Shown here one piece after another: positions 56,294-64,000 of a DNA stretch of 64,000 bases. The notes below the pieces were generated by a model. It made no database searches, was not told where the DNA came from, and saw nothing but the letters and a program-made list of their open reading frames with translations. How positions within the stretch are numbered: position 1 is the first letter of the stretch; each line of letters opens with the position of its first letter. A program made the translations under genes and the position numbers. This stretch comes from Gp6-AA40 sp035711805 (GTDB lineage Bacteria > Acidobacteriota > Vicinamibacteria > Vicinamibacterales > UBA2999): contig DASTBV010000147.1 of the NCBI GenBank assembly GCA_035711805.1, positions 104,557-168,556 of the forward strand. Reading direction: 5' to 3'.

Positions 56294-57514
56294 CTAGCGT
56301 CTCGGCGCCCGCGGCACGTGCTTGCCGACCCAGTCGATCATCAGATCGGCGATCTGATTGCTGTTCGTGTCGAGCATCATCATGTGCGTGACGCCGAGGA
56401 TGCCCATCTCGTCCAGCTTCAGATAATCGGCGCGCGCCGAGCCCTGCTTTCCGGCGCGGCGCGTGTTGATGGCGTCCACGGTCTCCTGACACTGCGCGCT
56501 CGTCGCCGTGTAGTCACCCTTCAGAGCGAGATACGGGATCGCGTCGAAGTCGGCGGCCGTCAGGCCGCTTGCCGGCAGCGAGCAGCCGCCTTCGATGGTG
56601 ATCAGCCCCTTGACCAGGTGCAGGTTGCCGCGCTCCTTCAGGATGCGGACCATGTGATGCCCCATGATGCCTGACTGCGAGTGCGTCGCCACGATGGCGC
56701 CGCCAAGGCGCTCGACGAGGAGCGCCAGGTTCTGCGGCGTCCAGGTGTTCGCCGGGGAGAGATTCTGGGGAGTACAGCCGGCGCAGGTCGAGCCCGGCAG
56801 CGTCACTTCCGCGTTCGGGACGAGTTGCTTGTAATACTCGGCGACGGCGTCCATCGGGAACTTCGGCGCGACGTGGGGCCGTCCGTCCGTCGGCTTCTCC
56901 GGGTCGCTCGCATCCCCATGTGGAATCAATTTGCCGTTGGTGATGTTCGATCCGGCCGGCAGCAGGTGTCCGAACCACGCGGTCCAGGCGCCGTTGTCGG
57001 TAATGCGGCCGAAATTCGGGATCAGGTCGGCCGCACTCTTCGTGTCGCCGGCGGCAATCTTCGACTCCGCCTCGTGGAGCACCGACTGATCGAATCCGGA
57101 TCGGCCGCGTCCCGCCTGATCGACAACGTAGGTCGATACGCCCTTGCGTACGAAGTACGGAAACCATCCCTCGCGGCCGTCAGGCGTCGACTCCAGCGCC
57201 GCACCGGTATGCGTGGACCCGTGCACCATGATGACGGGCCACCCGGGACCGGATTTCCGCTGTGGGATCTGGAACTGGACGTACATCTGGCCGATGGTGA
57301 TCTGCTGCGGCGCCGGCGCGGGCGCGGGCTGACCGGGAGGCGCGAACGGAATCGCTGCGTGCGGGGTCACTTTGGTGACGCCGCCGATGAAAAAGCTGCC
57401 CTGGTCTTCGATCGTCACCGGCGCGGCCATGAACTTCTTCCGCGGCGCCTGTGCGGCCGCGGGGACGGTCAGCGCCAGCAGCACCACTGACGCGAGCACA
57501 CGAACGCGAATCAT
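56294..57514 (-). CDS. Exported alpha/beta hydrolase (esterase-like)
   Basis: 406 residues with signal peptide MIRVRVLASVVLLALTVPAAA. Oxyanion HGSTHTG, a nucleophile elbow ATHSQSG (GxSxG variant), and a C-terminal GVTHMMMLDTNSNQ where the His is the likely catalytic base. Six cysteines may form disulfides. The start has a good GGAGGG and overlaps the rarA stop by one base, so expression is coupled to rarA despite unrelated functions. Substrate unknown. Confidence 0.8.
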   Translation of the reverse strand: MIRVRVLASVVLLALTVPAAAQAPRKKFMAAPVTIEDQGSFFIGGVTKVTPHAAIPFAPPGQPAPAPAPQQITIGQMYVQFQIPQRKSGPGWPVIMVHGSTHTGAALESTPDGREGWFPYFVRKGVSTYVVDQAGRGRSGFDQSVLHEAESKIAAGDTKSAADLIPNFGRITDNGAWTAWFGHLLPAGSNITNGKLIPHGDASDPEKPTDGRPHVAPKFPMDAVAEYYKQLVPNAEVTLPGSTCAGCTPQNLSPANTWTPQNLALLVERLGGAIVATHSQSGIMGHHMVRILKERGNLHLVKGLITIEGGCSLPASGLTAADFDAIPYLALKGDYTATSAQCQETVDAINTRRAGKQGSARADYLKLDEMGILGVTHMMMLDTNSNQIADLMIDWVGKHVPRAPRR

Positions 57515-58902
57515 CAGCCCTCCTCCTTCTTGTGTCTGCGGTCCTGCTTGATCTTTTCCCACCCTTCGAGCCGCCGCTTGATCTCCTTCTCGAAGCCGCG
57601 CTCCGTCGGCCGGTAGTATCTCCGGTCAGCCAGCGATTCGGGCAGGCATTCCATGTCCGCGACGGCGTCGCGCTCGTTGTGCGCGTACTGGTACCCCTTG
57701 CCGTAGTCGAGCTGTTTCATCAGCTTCGTCGGCGCGTTGCGCAGGTGGAGCGGCACCGGCTCCGCAGCCTGCGTGTGGGCATCCGCGGCGGCGGCACCAT
57801 ACGCCGTGTAGACGGCGTTGCTCTTGGGCGCGGTCGCCAGATAGATGGCCGCCTGTGCCAGCGCGGTGTTCCCCTCCGGCATGCCGATGAAGTGGGCCGC
57901 GTCCTTGGCGGCGACGGCAACGACCAGCGCCTGCGGGTCGGCGTTGCCGATGTCCTCGGACGCGAACCGAACGAGGCGCCGCGCGATATAGAGCGGATCT
58001 TCGCCCGCTTCGAGCATCCGCGCGACCCAGTACACCGCGGCGTCGGGATCGCTGTTGCGCATCGACTTGTGCAGCGCGGAGATGAGATTGTAGTGCTCCT
58101 CGCCGCCCTTGTCGTAGAGGAGCGCCCGTCGCTGGATCGACTGTTCGAGCTGGGCCAGATCCAGCTGCCGCACGAACGTCACCGGATCCATGGGGGCGGC
58201 GGCGACGGAGAATTCGAGCAGGTTGAGCGCCGCTCGAGCGTCGCCGTTCGCGAATCGCGCCATCGCGGCAATCGCCTCGTCCGAAACCCGGAGATCTGCT
58301 CCGCCGAGGCCGCGGTCGGGGTCGGCGAGCGCCCGGCGGAGGATCGTCTCCACCGCCTCCACACCGAGAGGCTGAAGGACGAACACTTTCGAACGGGAGA
58401 GCAGCGCGGCGTTGACCTCGAACGAGGGGTTTTCGGTGGTGGCGCCGATGAGCACGATGTCGCCGGCTTCGACGCGGGGAAGGAACGCGTCCTGCTGCGC
58501 CTTGTTGAACCGGTGAATCTCGTCGACGAACACGATGGTGCGCCGGCCGGTCCGCCGCCGGCGGTCCTGCGCGGCGGCCATGACCTCCTTGATCTCCTTG
58601 ATGCCCGCGAGCACGGCGCTGAAGGGCACGAAGTGCGCCTTCGTGATCTCCGCAATGACACGCGCCAGCGTGGTTTTGCCCGTACCCGGAGGGCCCCACA
58701 GGATGATCGACTGGAGCAGGTCGCGCGCGATCGCTTCCCGCAACGGCTTGCCCGGCGCAAGGATCGCATCCTGGCCGACGACCTCGTCGAGCGTCCGCGG
58801 ACGCATCCGTTCGGCGAGCGGCGTCCCCGGCGCGTTCAGCGAGCCTGTCTCGCCGAAGCCGTCTTGCGGCGGAGGCGGATCGAACAACGGTCCTGTCGTC
58901 AC
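57514..58902 (-). CDS. rarA: Replication-associated recombination protein RarA (MgsA)
   Basis: AAA+ clamp-loader-like ATPase acting at stalled forks, 462 residues. MRPRTLDEVVGQD, Walker A WGPPGTGKTTLAR, Walker B VFVDEIHRFNKAQQD, sensor region GATTENPSFEVN, and a C-terminal tetramerisation domain with NLISALHKSMRNSDPDAA and ASEDIGNADP. Overlaps the upstream methyltransferase by four bases. Confidence 0.95.
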   Translation of the reverse strand: MTTGPLFDPPPPQDGFGETGSLNAPGTPLAERMRPRTLDEVVGQDAILAPGKPLREAIARDLLQSIILWGPPGTGKTTLARVIAEITKAHFVPFSAVLAGIKEIKEVMAAAQDRRRRTGRRTIVFVDEIHRFNKAQQDAFLPRVEAGDIVLIGATTENPSFEVNAALLSRSKVFVLQPLGVEAVETILRRALADPDRGLGGADLRVSDEAIAAMARFANGDARAALNLLEFSVAAAPMDPVTFVRQLDLAQLEQSIQRRALLYDKGGEEHYNLISALHKSMRNSDPDAAVYWVARMLEAGEDPLYIARRLVRFASEDIGNADPQALVVAVAAKDAAHFIGMPEGNTALAQAAIYLATAPKSNAVYTAYGAAAADAHTQAAEPVPLHLRNAPTKLMKQLDYGKGYQYAHNERDAVADMECLPESLADRRYYRPTERGFEKEIKRRLEGWEKIKQDRRHKKEEG

Positions 58903-59702
58903 GGGTGAATCCGCTGCCGCCGGGCAGCGTAGATCAGAACGCCGGTGGCGACGGCAACATTCAGCGATTCGACGGTGACGGCCATCGGGATGGTCACGCG
59001 CACGCTGCAGCGGGCGATGACCTCATCGGTCAATCCCGGTCCCTCGCCGCCAATGAAGAGTCCGACGGAGCCGCGCCAGTCGACGTTGTCGGGATCCTCG
59101 CCGCCGCGCGGCACCGCGGCGATCGTGCGCAGGCCGGCCTCCGCCATGCAGTCCATGACGGCGCCGGTCGTCATCCCCGCCACCACCGGCAGCCGCAGCG
59201 CGCTTCCCATGCTGCCACGGAGCGCCTTCCATGAGAACGGACTGGCAGAGACGCCGCAGACGAATGCGCCGGTTGCGCCGCCGGCTTCCGCGGCGCGAAT
59301 GACGGCGCCGATGTTTCCCGGATCCTGGACGTCCACGGCGGCGACGACAAAGGCATGCGGACGGCCGCAGATCAGAGGCGGTGCCGTCACCTTGCGGCGG
59401 ACGATGGCGGCGAGGCCGGCCGGTGATCGCACCGGGCTGAGGGCCGCGAAAACCGCGTCCTCGGCGGCGACGACCTCGATGGCGGAGGCTTCGATCTCGC
59501 GGACGAGCCGTTCCTCCTCCATCCCTGGTTCGAGTCTGGAGGCGGCGACGACCAGAAGCTCGAAGACAGCGCCGGCGGCATGCGCGTCGCGCACCAGGTG
59601 CGCGCCGTCGAGCAGCACGCGCTCACCGGTGGGATCGGGATCGTCGGCGAGTGCACGGAACGTGCGCACGATGGGATTCTGCCGGCTCGAAATGGATTTC
59701 AC
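58899..59702 (-). CDS. TrmH/SpoU family RNA 2'-O-methyltransferase
   Basis: 267 residues. N-terminal substrate-binding domain (about 1-95) and a SPOUT domain with motif 1 VQDPGNIGAVIRAAEAGG, motif 2 FIGGEGPGL and motif 3 VTIPMAVTVESLNVAVATGV. This is typical of 23S rRNA or tRNA ribose methylation by RlmB/TsnR-like enzymes; the exact target is unclear. Only 30 bases separate its start from that of greA. Confidence 0.9.
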   Translation of the reverse strand: MKSISSRQNPIVRTFRALADDPDPTGERVLLDGAHLVRDAHAAGAVFELLVVAASRLEPGMEEERLVREIEASAIEVVAAEDAVFAALSPVRSPAGLAAIVRRKVTAPPLICGRPHAFVVAAVDVQDPGNIGAVIRAAEAGGATGAFVCGVSASPFSWKALRGSMGSALRLPVVAGMTTGAVMDCMAEAGLRTIAAVPRGGEDPDNVDWRGSVGLFIGGEGPGLTDEVIARCSVRVTIPMAVTVESLNVAVATGVLIYAARRQRIHP

Positions 59703-59732
59703 GCTCGTTGGCTATGTTACAGTCGGTTCCAG

Positions 59733-60200
59733 ATGAAGGAACGGATCCTGAAGCGGTTCAACGACGAGATCGCCGCCCTCGAACGCGAGCTGAAAGTCGA
59801 GCTGCCGAAGGAGATCCAACGCGCGCGCGAGCTCGGGGACCTGCGCGAGAACGCCGAGTACAAGGCGGCGAAGGAGCGTCAGGAGATCGTCAACGCGCGC
59901 ATCGCGATGCTGAAGAAGCGCGTCGGCGAGATCTCGCTGCTCAATCTGGACCGCATTCCTCACGACCGCGCCGGCTTCGGGTCGACCGTTCACCTTCGCG
60001 ACGGCAACGGCGACACGATCGTCTACCAGCTGGTGATGCCGGAGGAGTCGGACTTCGAGAAAGGCATGATCTCGACCTCCTCGCCGATCGGCCGCGCCAT
60101 CCTCAACAAGGAGGAAGGCGACGAGGTCAAGGTCACGACTCCCAACGGCGTCCGCACGTTCGAGCTGATCAAGATTCTCACCATCCACGACGACGAGTGA
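59733..60200 (+). CDS. greA: Transcription elongation factor GreA
   Basis: Rescues backtracked RNA polymerase by stimulating transcript cleavage. 155 residues: N-terminal coiled coil with the acidic GDLRENAEYKAAKERQ tip and a C-terminal FKBP-like domain ending SPIGRAILNKEEGDEVKV and TPNGVRTFEL. ATG 59733 is the conserved start. Its stop overlaps the next gene (GTGA). Confidence 0.95.
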   Translation: MKERILKRFNDEIAALERELKVELPKEIQRARELGDLRENAEYKAAKERQEIVNARIAMLKKRVGEISLLNLDRIPHDRAGFGSTVHLRDGNGDTIVYQLVMPEESDFEKGMISTSSPIGRAILNKEEGDEVKVTTPNGVRTFELIKILTIHDDE

Positions 60201-61531
60201 GCCCATACTCGCCTGAACGGCGCACCGCTCTCGTGCTCTGCGGGACGGGTGCGCACGGCGCCTACCACGCGGGTGTGCTGCGCGCGCTGGAGGAGGCGGG
60301 CGTCAAGATCGATCTCGTCGCCGGGCATGGGGTCGGTGCGGCGGGTGCAGCGCTGGCGGCCATCGGCGGCAGCTCGCGCGTGTGGGAAGACAGCGGCGTC
60401 TGGCGATCGCCGCGGGTGCGCGTGCTGTACGCGTGGAAGCGGTCGGCTGTGGCGCCACCGGTGGTATGTGCCGGCCTCGCATTGGTGCTGCTGTCCACGA
60501 TCGTTGCTGCTGCGGCCGGCTGGACGATCCCGCGCTGGTGGACGGTGACAGTGCTTGCGCTGGTCATCGCGGCAGCGGGCGGTGCCGCGCTGCTGGTGTG
60601 GCGGCATGCCTCACAGGGAAGGCGAGCCGCCGGCCGCTGGTGGTGGCGCCTGTTCGGCGCGCCTGTCGATGCGGAGGCTGCCCGCGCCCTCTTTACGAAC
60701 GCCATCTGGGATCTGATTCGCGGGGCCGCGCCGGCGCCACAGCCCGGGCGCGCGGCGCTCGGCCGGAAGTACACGGAAGTGCTGCTCGAAAGCCTCGGGC
60801 AGCCGGGGTTTGCCGAGCTCATGCTGGTGGCGACAGATCTCGACGCCCGGCACGACGTCGTCGCGGCGTTGCTGCGGGAGCCTTTTCGCGCGGACTTTCT
60901 GGCGCCGCGGTCCGGCCGCAACCGTCACGCCGAGGTGATCGATCTCGCCGGCGTTGGCCGCGATTACGCCGTGGACGTCCTCGCCGGCGCGCTGACCCCG
61001 CCGTTGATCGCCGACCCAGCCCTGGTGACCTATGCGCCGGACAGCTTCTGGCGCGGCGAGTCGCACCGGCTGTGCGATCGGCCGGCGGCCGTGAACCGGC
61101 TGCTCGAGGAGGTCGCCGCCGCCGGCGCCACGCAGGCGATTGTCGTCAGCGCCGTGGCCGCGATGCCGGCGCCGCACATGCTGCGGCTGCCGCGCATGGA
61201 TCCACGCAGCCGTCTCGGCGAGTTCCAAGTCACCGCTGAAGCCGCCGCGCTGCGCGACGCGCTCGAGATGGCGCGCCTCCGTTTCGATTCGGTATACGTC
61301 ATCAACCCTGCGCACAACCCCGTCGGGCCGTTCGATGTGGGCGGGGCGTACGACGAAGCGTCGGATCGCCGTCAGGACCTCGGTGAGTTGATGTCGCAGG
61401 CCTACGAGGATGCCTATCGCCAGTTCATCGAACCGGTCGTCGGCGCGAGCGGGGAGCAGCTGGCGCAGCCGGAGCCGGGCACCGACGACATGCGGCCGCG
61501 CGAGCACGCCGACCGCCTCTTCGGGGCGTAG
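60197..61531 (+). CDS. Patatin-fold protein with degenerate active site
   Basis: 444 residues. The glycine-rich oxyanion loop LCGTGAHGAYHAGVLRAL is present, but the lipase elbow GxSxG is replaced by GHGVG (Ser to Gly), and the DGG/A motif of the catalytic Asp reads CDRPAAVN. Two hydrophobic helices (about 88-110 and 113-135) interrupt the domain. I infer a non-lipolytic patatin relative. GTG start coupled to greA. Confidence 0.8.
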   Translation: MSPYSPERRTALVLCGTGAHGAYHAGVLRALEEAGVKIDLVAGHGVGAAGAALAAIGGSSRVWEDSGVWRSPRVRVLYAWKRSAVAPPVVCAGLALVLLSTIVAAAAGWTIPRWWTVTVLALVIAAAGGAALLVWRHASQGRRAAGRWWWRLFGAPVDAEAARALFTNAIWDLIRGAAPAPQPGRAALGRKYTEVLLESLGQPGFAELMLVATDLDARHDVVAALLREPFRADFLAPRSGRNRHAEVIDLAGVGRDYAVDVLAGALTPPLIADPALVTYAPDSFWRGESHRLCDRPAAVNRLLEEVAAAGATQAIVVSAVAAMPAPHMLRLPRMDPRSRLGEFQVTAEAAALRDALEMARLRFDSVYVINPAHNPVGPFDVGGAYDEASDRRQDLGELMSQAYEDAYRQFIEPVVGASGEQLAQPEPGTDDMRPREHADRLFGA

Positions 61532-61572
61532 GCTACTGGTAACACACCTCGTAGGGTGCCACTGCACGCCAC

Positions 61573-61614
61573 GTTAACCGCGAAGACCGCGAAGAACGCA
61601 AAGGGCACGAAGAA
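61573..61614. repeat. CGCAAAG/CGAAGAC-type interspersed repeat, left copy
   Basis: A purine-rich run CGCGAAGACCGCGAAGAACG then CAAAGGGCACGAAG. An inverted relative is at 62711-62777, so the TIGR03435 gene is bracketed by two facing copies. Confidence 0.7.
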
Positions 61615-61698
61615 CTGACAGATCCGGCTGCGACGGAAGGTAAACGGCGCGCAGCGGTGCAAAGACCAACGCCTTGGTGAACGCCCCAAGGAGAGCAT

Positions 61699-61713
61699 CT
61701 TTGCAGTGCAAAG
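61699..61713. promoter_or_regulatory. CTTTGCA-G-TGCAAAG palindromic operator
   Basis: Perfect 7-bp arms around one base, 23 bases before the TIGR03435 start, with a second half-site TTTTGCAG at 61716-61723. Sites of this shape in Acidobacteria may bind PadR- or BlaI-like repressors, but no such regulator gene is in this window. Confidence 0.5.
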
Positions 61714-61735
61714 TATTTTGCAGTAGTCTGCTCGC

Positions 61736-62581
61736 ATGCCTGCTGCCCTCGTTGCTCTGGCCATCGCCGTACTGCTGGCGCAGCAGCCGGCCAGGTTCGA
61801 GGTGGCGTCCATCCGCCCGCGGCTGGATCGGGCCGAGCGCGAACTCGTCACCGGTACCCGGATCGAACCGGGTCGCATACGCCTCGAGTCTGCCTCCCTC
61901 GCTGATTGCATTGCCCTCGCTTACGAGATCAGCGCCGACCGTATCGTCGGGCCAGACTGGCTGGCATCGGCGAGATTCGATATCGCGGCGACCCTGCCTT
62001 CCGGCGCCCTGCGATCGCAGGTGCCCGCGATGGTGCAAACGCTGCTCGCGGAGCGCTTCGGGCTGCGGGTCCACCGAGAGACAAGAGAGTTGCCCGGATA
62101 CCAACTGACCGCGAACGCGACGCAGCTCAAAGTGGACGCGACTGCGCCAGATGCGGCTCCTGCCGATCAGTCGATCACGCAGACCTTGAACGGCAGCGGT
62201 GCCGGCATTTTTGTGTCGCTGCCGCGCGGAGCGAGCTACACACTGGACCCGAAGCGGTTTGAATTCAGGAAGATGACGATGGCAATGGTCGCCGATGCCC
62301 TGAGCCTCTTCGTGGGCCGGCCCGTAATCGACGCCACGGGTTTGGCGGGCCACTTCGACATCGCGCTCGAGCCCTCACCGAATATGCGGATACTGACGGT
62401 CCGCTATGGTGCATCAATGGGCGTACCGATCCCTCCAGAGCCGCTTCAGGTCGCCAACGATATCTCCGGTGGCGCGGTCGCCACGTCGCTGCGCCGTGCC
62501 GGGCTCGTGCTGACGTCGCGGCGCGTGCCTCTCGAGGTCCTCGTCGTCGACGCCATCGAGAAATCTCCGACCGAAAATTGA
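61736..62581 (+). CDS. TIGR03435 family protein
   Basis: 281 residues with an N-terminal signal peptide or helix (about 1-16). It begins FEVASIRPR, then has CIALAYEISADRIVGPDWL, FDIAATLPSG, LLAERFGLRVHRETRELPGYQL and VIDATGLAGHFDIALE, which are the marks of this soil-acidobacterial family. Function unknown; these proteins often occur with regulators of the BlaI/BlaR kind. The tiny following ORF overlaps its stop. Confidence 0.87.
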   Translation: MPAALVALAIAVLLAQQPARFEVASIRPRLDRAERELVTGTRIEPGRIRLESASLADCIALAYEISADRIVGPDWLASARFDIAATLPSGALRSQVPAMVQTLLAERFGLRVHRETRELPGYQLTANATQLKVDATAPDAAPADQSITQTLNGSGAGIFVSLPRGASYTLDPKRFEFRKMTMAMVADALSLFVGRPVIDATGLAGHFDIALEPSPNMRILTVRYGASMGVPIPPEPLQVANDISGGAVATSLRRAGLVLTSRRVPLEVLVVDAIEKSPTEN

Positions 62582-62757
62582 AGACATTACTCCTGTTCCT
62601 GCTCGTCTCGGTCGTTACCGGGCCGGCGATTGTCGCCGGGTCGATCATCGGCGCGGCCATCTCGAGACACGGCTCTTCATCGGGCGCCGTCACTGGCGGC
62701 CTGGGTGGGGTTGTTTCTTTGTGGTTCTTTGCGGTTCTTTGTGGTCTTTGTGGCTGA
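62578..62757 (+). CDS. Possible 59-residue membrane microprotein
   Basis: TTG start overlaps the TIGR03435 stop (TTGA). It would encode MKTLLLFLLVSVVTGPAIVA, then GSIIGAAIS, a Gly/Ser loop and a second hydrophobic segment GGVVSLWFFAVLCGL. The last 14 or so residues are encoded by the right-hand repeat. No homology known; may be fortuitous. Confidence 0.35.
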   Translation: MKTLLLFLLVSVVTGPAIVAGSIIGAAISRHGSSSGAVTGGLGGVVSLWFFAVLCGLCG

Positions 62758-62777
62758 TCCCTTCGTGCCCATCGTGG
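62711..62777. repeat. TTTCTTTGTGGTTCTTTG interspersed repeat, right copy
   Basis: Direct TTCTTTGTGG/TTCTTTGCGG/TCTTTGTGG units followed by CCTTCGTGCC. It is the inverted counterpart of 61573-61614 and overlaps the tail of the tiny ORF. Confidence 0.75.
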
Positions 62778-62781
62778 CGTC

Positions 62782-64000
62782 CTATTTCTCTTCCTTGACT
62801 GGGTCTCCAGGTTCGAGCAGGTGGGGCAGCGCATCCCCGTCGCCCGTCGCCAGCAGGCCCGCTCGCGCGTACGTGAACAGCTTCTCGCGCGTATCGGCGA
62901 TGTCGAGGTTCCTCATCGTCAGCTGTCCGATCCGATCCTGCGGCGTGAAGGCCGACTCGCCCTTTTCCATGGTCAACCGCTCGGGCTGATACGTGAGGTT
63001 CGGACTTCGCGTATCGAGGATGGAGTAGTCGTTCCCGCGGCGGAGCTCGAGAGCCACCTCTCCCGTGACCGCGCGCGCCACCCAGCGCTGCGCGGTCTCA
63101 CGCAGCATGAGCGATTGCGGATCGAACCACCGGCCCTGATACAGCAAACGGCCAAGGCGCCGGCCGTTCTCGCGGTACTGCTCGATCGTGTCCTCGTTAT
63201 GAATGCCGGTGACGAGACGCTCGTAGGCGATGAACAGCAGAGCCATCCCCGGTGACTCGTAGATCCCACGGCTCTTGGCTTCGATGATCCGGTTTTCGAT
63301 CTGATCGCTCATCCCGAGACCATGGCGTCCGCCAATCCGGTTCGCTTCGAGCATCAACTCCACGGCGTCGCTGAACCGCCGCCCGTTGAGGGCAACCGGC
63401 GACCCGTCCTCGAACGTCAGCGTGATCTCTTCCGCTTTGACCGGCACGGTCTCGCGCCACGACGCCACGCCCATAATCGGCTCCACGATCCGGATGCCGG
63501 AATTGAGGTGCTCGAGGTCCTTCGCCTCGTGGGTGGCGCCGAGAATGTTCGAATCGGTGGAGTAGGCCTTCTCGACGCTCATCTTGTAGTCGAGACCGGC
63601 GCGCTGCATGTATTCGGACATCTCGCGGCGGCCGCCCAACTCGTCGATGAACGCCTGATCGAGCCACGGCTTGTAGATGCGGAGGTTCGGGTTGGCGAGC
63701 AGGCCGTAGCGGTAGAACCGCTCGATGTCGTTGCCTTTGAACGTGCTGCCGTCGCCCCAGATATGGACATCGTCGTCCTTCATCGCGAGCACGAGCATGG
63801 TGCCGGTGACGGCGCGGCCGATCGGCGTGGTGTTGAAGTAGGGCACGCCGGCGGTCGAGATATGGAACGCGCCGCACTGCAGGGCGGCAATGCCCTCGGA
63901 AACGAGGGTTGCGCGACAGTCGATCAGCCGGGCCCGTTCGGCGCCGTATTGTCGCGCGCGGCGCGGGATGTCCTCGTAGTCGGGTTCGTCGGGTTGTCCA
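62782..64000 (-). CDS. argG: Argininosuccinate synthase (partial at the window edge)
   Basis: Joins citrulline and aspartate in arginine synthesis. About 406 residues are present and the N terminus lies beyond the window. The E. coli-like (type 2) form is clear from QPDEPDYEDIPRRARQYGA, ARLIDCRATLVSEGIAALQCGAFH and VPYFNTTPIGRAVTGTMLV, then GDGSTFKGNDIERFYRYG and SDQIENRIIEAKSRGIYESPG. It is convergent with the TIGR03435 gene. Confidence 0.95.
   Translation of the reverse strand, partial: GQPDEPDYEDIPRRARQYGAERARLIDCRATLVSEGIAALQCGAFHISTAGVPYFNTTPIGRAVTGTMLVLAMKDDDVHIWGDGSTFKGNDIERFYRYGLLANPNLRIYKPWLDQAFIDELGGRREMSEYMQRAGLDYKMSVEKAYSTDSNILGATHEAKDLEHLNSGIRIVEPIMGVASWRETVPVKAEEITLTFEDGSPVALNGRRFSDAVELMLEANRIGGRHGLGMSDQIENRIIEAKSRGIYESPGMALLFIAYERLVTGIHNEDTIEQYRENGRRLGRLLYQGRWFDPQSLMLRETAQRWVARAVTGEVALELRRGNDYSILDTRSPNLTYQPERLTMEKGESAFTPQDRIGQLTMRNLDIADTREKLFTYARAGLLATGDGDALPHLLEPGDPVKEEK

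Overview
This window looks like a piece of an acidobacterial chromosome, most likely of the Vicinamibacteria type. It is GC-rich, with dense genes and many ATGA/GTGA/TGATG-type overlaps. It carries two families described mainly from Acidobacteria: a VWFA-related secreted protein (TIGR03436 type) and a soil-associated TIGR03435 protein. The Kdo genes plus lapB imply a lipopolysaccharide-bearing outer membrane. I see no rRNA, tRNA, CRISPR array, IS element or prophage. Both ends cut a gene: rpsB at the left and argG at the right.

Layout. 1-1059: rplM-rpsI-rpsB (minus). 1352-7823: type IV pilus assembly genes pilMNOPQ followed by two unusual lipoproteins. 7855-10944: an M24 aminopeptidase and accB-accC. 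11058-13040: VWFA-related protein, divergent from thiE. 13700-18318: a complete branched-chain amino acid ABC transporter (livKHMGF order, minus). 18495-21387: folD with a tiny coupled leader ORF, a TPR metallopeptidase and a secreted unknown. 21463-27663: a minus-strand envelope operon, kdsB-pyrG-kdsA-kdsD-lapB-coaE. 27751-35241: serA, divergent from mdh-sucC-sucD-ndk-DUF2905-dcd-hisS. 35234-41518: aspS-phoH-ybeY-corC-like-ATP-grasp-era. 41630-44177: an ECF sigma factor, an anti-sigma/FecR protein and two small exported proteins (minus). 44272-54982: mgtE-recO-glyQ-glyS-ppdK-corA-mutL. 54983-56226: a long structured leader and a membrane-anchored serine protease. 56294-59702: TrmH-family methyltransferase, rarA, esterase-like hydrolase (minus). 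59733-62757: greA coupled to a patatin-fold protein with lost catalytic residues, then a TIGR03435 protein and a tiny membrane ORF. 62782-64000: argG.

How the genes work together. Most are core functions: translation (S2, S9, L13, His/Asp/Gly-tRNA synthetases, Era, YbeY), TCA and nucleotide metabolism (mdh, sucCD, ndk, dcd, pyrG), fatty-acid initiation (accBC), folate and thiamine steps, Mg2+ transport (mgtE, corA, a CorC relative) and repair (mutL, recO, rarA).

The most striking layer is a set of short palindromic repeats scattered at gene borders and, in several cases, inserted in frame inside essential genes (pilQ, the pyrG N terminus, kdsB, the sucC C terminus) or supplying start codons. 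Other points worth attention are a possible c-di-GMP-I-like leader RNA before the serine protease, a catalytically degenerate patatin coupled to greA, a likely CTG start for corA, and a leader peptide before folD.
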